Of a stretch of 64,000 nucleotides of DNA, positions 57,390 to 64,000 are shown in pieces. Source of the DNA: Rheum nobile (lineage: Eukaryota > Streptophyta > Magnoliopsida > Caryophyllales > Polygonaceae); NCBI GenBank assembly GCA_027886185.1, contig WOAB01000689.1, positions 2,728,001-2,792,000 on the forward strand, given 5' to 3'. How positions within the stretch are numbered: position 1 is the first letter of the stretch; each line of letters begins with the position of its first letter. The translations under genes and the position numbers were made by a program. Below the pieces are notes generated by a model. That model saw only the letters and a program-made list of their open reading frames with translations, was not told the DNA's origin and did no database searches.

Positions 57390-58078
57390 TGAAGGAATTG
57401 TGTCCTTTAATCAAAGGTGCAATTACTGATTATGAAGTGGGACCGTTTATGGAGATATTTAATCCGGTGATTTTAGGTGGTCATAGTGCTTTGCTAGAAG
57501 CCAACTATGATTTATAGACTATATGTTATAAAGTATGCCATAAAGTCTATTGTTATTATTACCGGGTCCTACGAGGTCACACCTTTAGAGTTTGGATTGG
57601 ATCAGTTTAATAGGAGACATATTATATAAGGTATATGATATAAATTTATATATGATATAACTTGGGAGAAAAAGTGTGTTAATAATAAAGAGTTATTATT
57701 AATAACAAAAGATATACTTATTTAGGAAATAAGATATCTACACATGACATTATAAAAGGAGGGCTTTTAGGAAAAGCCCATAACCCTAATTGACACTGAA
57801 ACACGACTGCCACCATCTCCCAAATCTCTCTCTCTCGTTTGCCTTCGATCCTCGCTCTAGCAATCGAGTCCTAGGTGATCCAGATCCAAGCTCGGGTGGA
57901 CCAAATAGATGAGTCACACGTGAGGCTCTATTCTCTCTATTCCAGCAGATTGAAACACGCATCAAAAGGTATTTGATTCTTCCTATCTATGATCTATTTG
58001 GTTTATGCATGAGATCCTTGGTTAGATGTTAGGAAATCGTTTCCTGAAATTCCGCTTTACGCATCTAAAATCACTACA
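57390..58078 (+). repeat. Copia 3' LTR
   Basis: Uninterrupted LTR from TGAAGGAATTGTG to AAATCACTACA. It shows the original target of family E (GATGAGTCACACGTGAGG). It differs from the 5' LTR by many substitutions and a short TATAAATTTATATATGATA-type insertion near 57,640. Confidence 0.92.
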
Positions 58079-58174
58079 GATACTCCATATCTATTAATAG
58101 GCTTTACCCTTTAAATGACCAACTTAGTAAAGACTCCTGAACCAAGACACTTAAAGTCCGTGTTTGAATACTTA

Positions 58175-58519
58175 GTGTTTGTTTGGTTGAACGTATGAAT
58201 TGTAACTCCTAGAAAGTTACTTCTCATGAACTAAAATGCAGTGAATTGTAATTTCAGGGATTTGAAGAAAATAGGTTTGGTTGAATTTTACAATGCGTAA
58301 ATTAAAATGGGGGAAGTTGAGATTTTATATGTAAAATGATGGAAGTAGAACTTACCTAGGGGGAAGTAAGTAAGTCTACTTCCTGCGTGAATTTAAAATC
58401 CCAAGAAGTTAACTTTCTATGATTTTCTCCAAGATTTTTTCCAACCAAACACAAGTTTTCTATCCTATTTCCCAGGACATTTCAATTCATGAGAATTCAA
58501 TTATCAACCAAACAAGCAC
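58175..58519. mobile_element. Tourist-like MITE (PIF/Harbinger type)
   Basis: Inverted ends GTGTTTGTTTGGTTGA (left) and GTGCTTGTTTGGTTGA (reading in from the right) are flanked by TTA at 58172-58174 and 58520-58522. It is 345 bp and noncoding. Confidence 0.85.
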
Positions 58520-58522
58520 TTA

Positions 58523-59149
58523 GAAAAGGATGAGAACTCTTGCATGATTTAAGAAAGCACTTCATTGAAAATTTATGAAAAGTTGGAGAGAGAAGATTGT
58601 ATCTTATCTTAGATAATTCTTAATGACTCGTGAAACAAGACACTTAAAGTCCTTCAAGGACAATGACCAATACCCCAAAGGGAGAGCCTCAAAACATGAG
58701 AATTTTCATATTTTCATGTTATCGTCAAGTTTGGATAATGTTTAGTAAAAGCTCCATAACTTTGGCTAGAAAATTGACCTCATGTTGATTCTAGATGCGT
58801 TGGAAAGGTGACTCGAAGATCTACAGCTTCGTAGTTTACGTCAAATAAAAAATACGAATATAATATATGGTCAAAATCATGTTTTCCTGAAGGCGGTACA
58901 AATTCATGTGGGATTAATCAGTTACTTTCTTAAGTAGCCCATCTTATCTTTTATCTTAGGCTCTTAGCATGTTATTTTTAACACTACTTGGAAAGCTTGT
59001 AAGTGTCTATTTTATTCATATTCTTAAGAATAAATTATCATTGGTATTTTTATTCACATAGGATGTCTCACACATATCTTTCATTTCAAAGTTCTTAGAG
59101 AGATGCATCTTTATATCAAGTAGCATGCCTGTGTATACACTTATCAACG
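58523..59149. other. Sequence without a recognised gene
   Basis: AT-rich. AAGACACTTAAAGTCC occurs at about 58,144 and again near 58,625, on both sides of the Tourist-like MITE, probably an older local duplication. Confidence 0.5.
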
Positions 59150-62100
59150 ACAATGTCTAAAAAACCATAAGATGTGATAGTATCATTCAACTTTAAAAAC
59201 TATTGTCTGAAAGCTTGTTTTAGTCCATATATTGACTTCATCAGCTCACACACCATGTGTTCATTTCCTGTGGCCAAGAATCCTACAGGTTGGTCCATAT
59301 ATACTTCCTCCTCCAATTCTCCATTCAGAATGACAGTTTTCACATCCATTTGGTGAAACTGAAGATCATAATGAGCCACAAAAGCTAAAACAATTCTCAA
59401 AGAATCTTTTTTTTTTACACCGGAGAGAAGGTCTCTTTATAGTCAATGTCATCCTTCTGTGTGGATTCTTTAGCAACAAGTCCGACCTTATATCTTTCAA
59501 TGTTGCCTTTCGAGCCTCGTTTAGTCCCGAATGTCTTAGAACACTCATGCAAATCAACTAGGTCCCAACTTTGTTATCACTCATCGACTTAATTTATTCT
59601 TTCATAGCAATTAATCACTTATCAAAATTTTCACTTTTCTTGAGTTTCTAAATGAGATCGAGTCTTCATCAAGGCTTATGCCACATTCATTTTCAACAAC
59701 ATAAACCACATAATCATATGGAGTAGCAAATCTTCTTTCCCTTATGGACTGCCTTAACAGTTCGTGTGGTTCATTATTCTCTTCTTGACTTGTGACTAGC
59801 TCATCTACAATACTTTGATCTTGTGGGATTTGGACATCATTATGTTGTACCATTACGTCATTTGGTTGTGATGCAATAACTTGTACAATAACTTTATGTG
59901 AAATAACAAGTGAAGGAACTTCAACCTGAATTTCTTGAATGTCCACTTTTTGTGGTTCACCACTCCCACTAGTTTGACCATTTTTAACGAACTCGTCTCA
60001 ACTATTCATGTACTATGGTTAGAACAATAAAATACATGACTTTTCTGGATAGTCAATGAAGGACTCACTGATTGTCTTTTCATGTGGATTATGAAACCTT
60101 ACTATTGTCGGGCTATCCCAAACACGAAGATTCCTTAAACTAGGTTTCCTTTCCATTCGCACTTCATAATTTTTTTTAGGAATTTCCTTACCAAGAACCC
60201 AATTAAGCAAATATGTTGCAGTCTTAATGCATATAGGTGAAAGAGGTAAAGAGCAATTACTTAACATGCTCCTAACCATATCCATTGATGTACGATGTCG
60301 CCTCTTAACTACACCATTTTGTTGAGGTGTACTAAGCATAGTATATTGTGAACAAATGTCTCTACTTTGAGATATTTTGCAAATGGACTTTGAAATTGTC
60401 CATGTTTATATTTTCCATAAAATTCACCATCTCTATCAGATCTCATAACTTTTATTTTTCTATCTAACTACATTTTCACCTCATTAATGAACACCTCACG
60501 GAGGTTTACACCTTTTATTAATCATGCATTAGATATATATATATCCTTAACGTGAATAATCATCAATGAAGGTGATAAAGTACTTTTCACCGCTCCAAGG
60601 AGCATTAAAAGGACCTCATATATCATTGTGGATTAACATAAGAAGCTTAGTGCTTCTCTTGGCTAGTGTTTTTGCTTAGTTTTATTACCTTTGATATAGT
60701 TTATACACACATCTAGTCACTAAAATCCAACTAAGGAATAATTTCATTCTTTACCAAACTCATTAACCTTTCTTTGGAAATATAACCTAATCTTTGATGC
60801 CATAAGAAAACAAAACTTTAATTGGATGCACTATGTTTAGTCCCTTGACACTCAGTATGAAACAAGAATTCAGAAAATTAGATATCAAGATTGAACCTAT
60901 AAAGTGAATCAATCAAAGTACCACAACCATACAAGTAATCATGTTTGCATAATGAAAAGCCACCATGTCCAAACTTAACAAAAAAGCCCAAATTGTGTAG
61001 TCTACTAAAAGAAACAAGATTTCTAGCACAATCATGAACATAAGGACATCGTTCGAGATATATATGACATATAATGTTTAAGATCAACTTGTAAGTCCCA
61101 ATGCCTTATATTTGTGCCTTCATATGGTTTCCCATGAACAAGTATTGCTCAACACCTCTTATGGGATGGATCGAATTGAATCCTTGTTTAATATGAGACA
61201 CATGAGTAGTTGCACCGGAATCTAATCACCAAGTATTGTTAGGCACTTCTATTAGGTTCGATACAAAGAAAACACACTATAATGTGTACCTTTCTTCTCG
61301 AACCAAGCCTTCCTTTTAGGACAATCTTTCTTGAAGTGTCTCGATTTCTTACAAAAGAAGCATTTCTTCTCCTTTTAGAGTTGACTCTCGAGTAGACCTG
61401 ATCAAACCTGGATCCGGGCGGGAATCGGGCCGGGCTTTGGACAAAAATCATGTCCGTATGGGTGGGCCGGATTCGGGAAAGCCAAAGAAATGAGCTGGGG
61501 AGGCTTCCCGGATCCGCCCGGACATCCGGACCCGGGTAGCCCGCGGGTCCCATTTAGCCCGCGAGACAAGACAAATCTGTCATAAAATGAAACATAGCAA
61601 ATATAATTTTACATACAATACCCATAAAAAAATGTCTTTTTATTACAAATGGTAAACATAGTTATTGTTACAAACTTGTCATAACAAATATCTCACAAAA
61701 TAACACAACATTACACAATTAAACAAATTTCAAAAGAAAATGGAGTTGGTTATATCTTTTTGTTGCCTCCAGCGTTGTGCATACATCACTCAATCACACC
61801 TTAGTTGAATCTTCTTTGTCATCAAACTCGCCATAACCAACGTCGCCAATTTTAAGTGTCTTGTGGGTATAAATATTAGGTTGCTTATGGTATAAATAAA
61901 TATTTATTTTATATGAATTTTATTATATATAAGAATTTATTTATTTTTAAAAATTAATTCGGGCTCCCGGGCGGGCTATCCGGGCTAAATGGGATATTAT
62001 CAGTGACCGTATCCCGCCTATATAAACGGGTGGGCCGGGCTATCCGGGAAAAATGGGCTAAATATAATAACCATATCCGCCCATTTATGTCAGGCGGACC

Positions 62101-62576
62101 GGGTGGGCGGGCGGGCGGGCCGGCCCGTGTTTGCTCAGGCCTACTCTCGAGACCTTTCATTAAAGCCTTATCCTTGTTCTTGTCCTTTTTTCTTGGCTCC
62201 CCATTACTGCTACTGTCACCATCATGACCTAAGAGATGAATAGTCGATCCTTAAACTTTCTTAAACTCTTCTCATCTTGAACCAACATAACCTTTAATTC
62301 TTGAAAGTTTCATTTATCCTTAATGGTGTTTGTAGCTCACCCAGAAATGGCCAAACTTAAAAGGTAGAGAGTTAATGATAAATTGGACCAAGAATGTCTC
62401 TTCACCCATTCCCATGGTCGTCAACTTTGTAGCTAAATTAGACATGTGAGTCACATGATCATGGATAGGCTGAGATCAGTCAAACTTCTTTATAGCTAAC
62501 TCATTAGACTACCTACTGTCGACTTATCGGTCAAATCCGATTGTGAGCACTCCTTGGATGTCATATATATCTCGAA
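59150..62576 (-). pseudogene. Decayed Copia polyprotein relic (minus strand)
   Basis: Reading from right to left, domains appear in Copia order but in shifting frames. They are gag (HMSNLATKLTTMGMGEETFL, about 62,470-62,300), a CCHC knuckle (CFFCKKSRHFKKDC, about 61,360-61,310), the gag-pre-integrase region (ARNLVSFSRLHNLGFFVKFG, 61,020-60,960), integrase core (STPQQNGVVKRRHRTSMDMV, 60,330-60,270), the integrase C-terminal part (WDSPTIVRFHNPHEK), a linker with DEDSISF, and reverse transcriptase (HYDLQFHQMDVKTVILNGEL, MKSIYGLKQAF, 59,370-59,200). Stops and frameshifts are frequent and LTRs were not found. The catalytic YVDD part and RNase H are absent or unrecognisable. A hAT MITE interrupts it at 61,393. 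Confidence 0.82.
61393..62143. mobile_element. hAT-type non-autonomous element with TAGACCTGA ends
   Basis: Ends TAGACCTGATCAAAC (left) and TAGGCCTGAGCAAAC (reading in from the right) are flanked by CTCTCGAG at 61385-61392 and 62144-62151. It is 751 bp, with GC-rich CCGGGCGGG-type subterminal repeats in both arms and an AT-rich centre. No transposase. Confidence 0.92.
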
Positions 62577-62610
62577 CCTCATTGGGATGACTATAGTCAT
62601 CCCAATGAGG
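62577..62610. repeat. 34-bp perfect palindrome at the end of the Copia relic
   Basis: CCTCATTGGGATGACTA is followed directly by its reverse complement. The left half continues into Copia gag sequence and the right half into unrelated repeat sequence. Confidence 0.95.
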
Positions 62611-62631
62611 TCCTTTTAATGATCATACAAC

Positions 62632-62845
62632 CCATTTTTTATGCACACACATTGATTCTTTATGCCCACATAATTGAGTTTCAATGAAGACATAACCAAT
62701 TTTTTATGCACACAACGTTTTTTCTTTTGGACACATAGTTTAATCTCAATGATCACATAACCCATTTTTATGCACACACAATTATTTCGTTATGCAAACT
62801 TAATTTGGTTTCAATGAACACATAAACCATTATTTATGCACACCA
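62632..62845. repeat. Tandem repeat of about 60-65 bp
   Basis: About four units contain TTTTTATGCACACA, a TTATGC- or GGACACAT-type middle part, and TTTCAATGA followed by CATAACC. It is noncoding. Confidence 0.8.
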
Positions 62846-62849
62846 GACT

Positions 62850-64000
62850 TATCTTTTATTGAGTTTGGTTCATAACCCTAAAATCAAGTGGTGTTTTGAA
62901 AATGCATGTACAAGTCAGTGAGTGTAGAACACATATTTCATTTTCTATGTAAACAAACCCTAGATTGGTCGATTTGACGAACATCTAGGTTAAAAATCCT
63001 TCATCATACAAAATTACATGCTTAAATCGTTCAAAAACTTGCACAAAATCGGTCGTGCTCAAATACGAACACAAGTTGTTTTTAAAACAAGCTAGGCAAT
63101 AGGGTTTAATGCTCGTATACCTTTTTGGTTTCTCAGTTTTGGTTGTCATTTTGTAAGGGAGGAGTTAATGGAGGAGTAAAATTGCCCAAAATCGCTATTG
63201 TAACCACTCGAAATCGTTGTTGCAATCACCAAAGTGACAGCTGGAATCTCACAAAATCGCCGATGTAATCGCCTTAAAGTGCATTTGAGGGAGTTATTTT
63301 CTTGAGGAAGATGGAAATGATGAGAAGTTGGAGGGACGAGTCGTTTCAAAGTTGGTGATCGACGCGTGTCTCCATACAATAACCCGTGTAATTAACGTGT
63401 GTGCCAACATTTTCCTTTTTTGGGCTTCTGTTTCGTGTGTTTTGAGCCGTTAATGATAGATTACTCGTAAGCATCCTCAGTCCTTATACATGCACTCCAT
63501 CTCACCGGAACCACACCTTATATATTTTTCTACATTAATTAAATATATAAATTATATTTTTTTTTATCTAAATAAAGAAAAAATTAAGGTACAAACTAAT
63601 CTAATAACTAAAAAATATTTATATCAAAATAAAAGTACATATAACAACCCATTTTAGATGTCACTTGGTAATTATTTTCTACAACATGCATACAAGTTTA
63701 ATAGATAGTATATGTACCATCACGTGATGATTCTAGATAATCCGATCTTCCATCTCAAAAATCACAATTCTTATCACATATTTTATTATTAAAAATAGGT
63801 TATATTAACGTAGTTAAATTCGAAATGTTCCATTTTTTTTTCACAAAGTAATAACACTAATTACCACCATTACTTGAAAATTGATATGTTACCAACTTAT
63901 CTATCATGTAAGAAATTTGTAGATTTCTCCCTTTTTTAGCAGAAATTTGTAAATTTTTCATCACCAAATCTACTATGGGTGTGTTTGGATTTTCTACATA
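62850..64000. other. AT-rich end of window without a recognised gene
   Basis: No supported coding sequence. Near 63,180-63,280 a short motif (AAAATCGC followed by TGTAATC or TGCAATC) repeats about four times. The final bases (GGGTGTGTTTGGATTTTC) look like the start of a Tourist or hAT-type MITE, but the other end is outside the window. Confidence 0.45.

Larger units (their letters stand above)
28828..58078 (+). mobile_element. Ty1/Copia retrotransposon carrying three nested insertions
   Basis: LTRs beginning TGAAGGAATTGTG and ending AAAATCACTACA are flanked by GATAC at 28823-28827 and 58079-58083. The 5' LTR is split by family E, the leader by solo LTR C and the pol region by array D. Subtracting those three insertions and their duplications leaves about 7.5 kb. 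Gene order gag, protease, integrase, reverse transcriptase, RNase H is that of Copia. The coding region is broken by stops, frameshifts and deletions, and the two LTRs have clearly diverged, so it is the oldest element of the nest. Confidence 0.92.

Noticed and set aside
63146..63379. 77-residue minus-strand ORF near the window end
   Set aside because: No recognisable domain, AT-rich surroundings with short repeats, no promoter or splice context.

Overview
This is a repeat-dense nuclear window from a flowering plant, most likely a eudicot. The evidence is an intron-containing plant epoxide hydrolase gene, plant-type Ty3/Gypsy (Athila-like and TGTAA-type LTR) and Ty1/Copia retrotransposons with initiator-Met or Asp tRNA primer sites, and PIF/Harbinger, Stowaway, hAT and CACTA elements. 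I cannot name the species. No RNA gene, CRISPR array or bacterial feature was seen.

Layout. 1-4,000: two abutting PIF/Harbinger-type elements (the second carries a broken Myb/SANT ORF), two small hAT-type MITEs with 8-bp target duplications, a 196-bp tandem duplication and a LINE-type RNase H relic. 4,261-5,916: the only apparently intact host gene, a three-exon soluble epoxide hydrolase on the minus strand. 6,303-6,562: a Stowaway MITE. 7,725-14,282: a gag-only LTR retrotransposon (family A) with TACCT duplications. 14,924-16,973: a diverged lone LTR (family B). 16,981-17,839: a GC-rich minisatellite element. 18,801-19,618: a foldback element with 104-bp inverted arms. 19,970-22,109: a solo LTR (family G) holding a long pentanucleotide microsatellite. 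22,608-27,839: a Tourist-like MITE split by a CACTA element that captured exons of a PP4-type phosphatase. 28,828-58,078: a decayed Copia element expanded to about 29 kb by three nested insertions: an Athila-like element (family E, 29,339-39,061), a solo LTR (family C, 40,773-43,174) and a tandem array of four LTRs and three short internal segments (family D, 45,511-55,112). Each nested insertion has its own 5-bp target duplication, so the order can be read directly: Copia first, the other three later. 58,084-62,576: a second, badly decayed Copia relic on the minus strand, with a hAT MITE inside its gag region. The rest is AT-rich.

The most unusual signal is a short GC-rich inverted repeat shared by otherwise different retrotransposons. 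Fourteen exact copies of CCGCG-nn-CGCGG lie in families A, B, C and the Copia leader, and sixteen exact copies of the sister form CGGCG-nn-CGCCG lie in the Athila-like element. Family D carries a one-base variant. The arms are fixed while the two central bases vary (AT, CT, GA, AC, GT, GG, GC). In families A, B, C and D these dyads form two clusters at near-constant distances on either side of the LTR TATA box, followed by a shared GGCAAGTGGCGG block and a shared hairpin further downstream. None was seen in the host gene or the DNA transposons. Its function is unknown.
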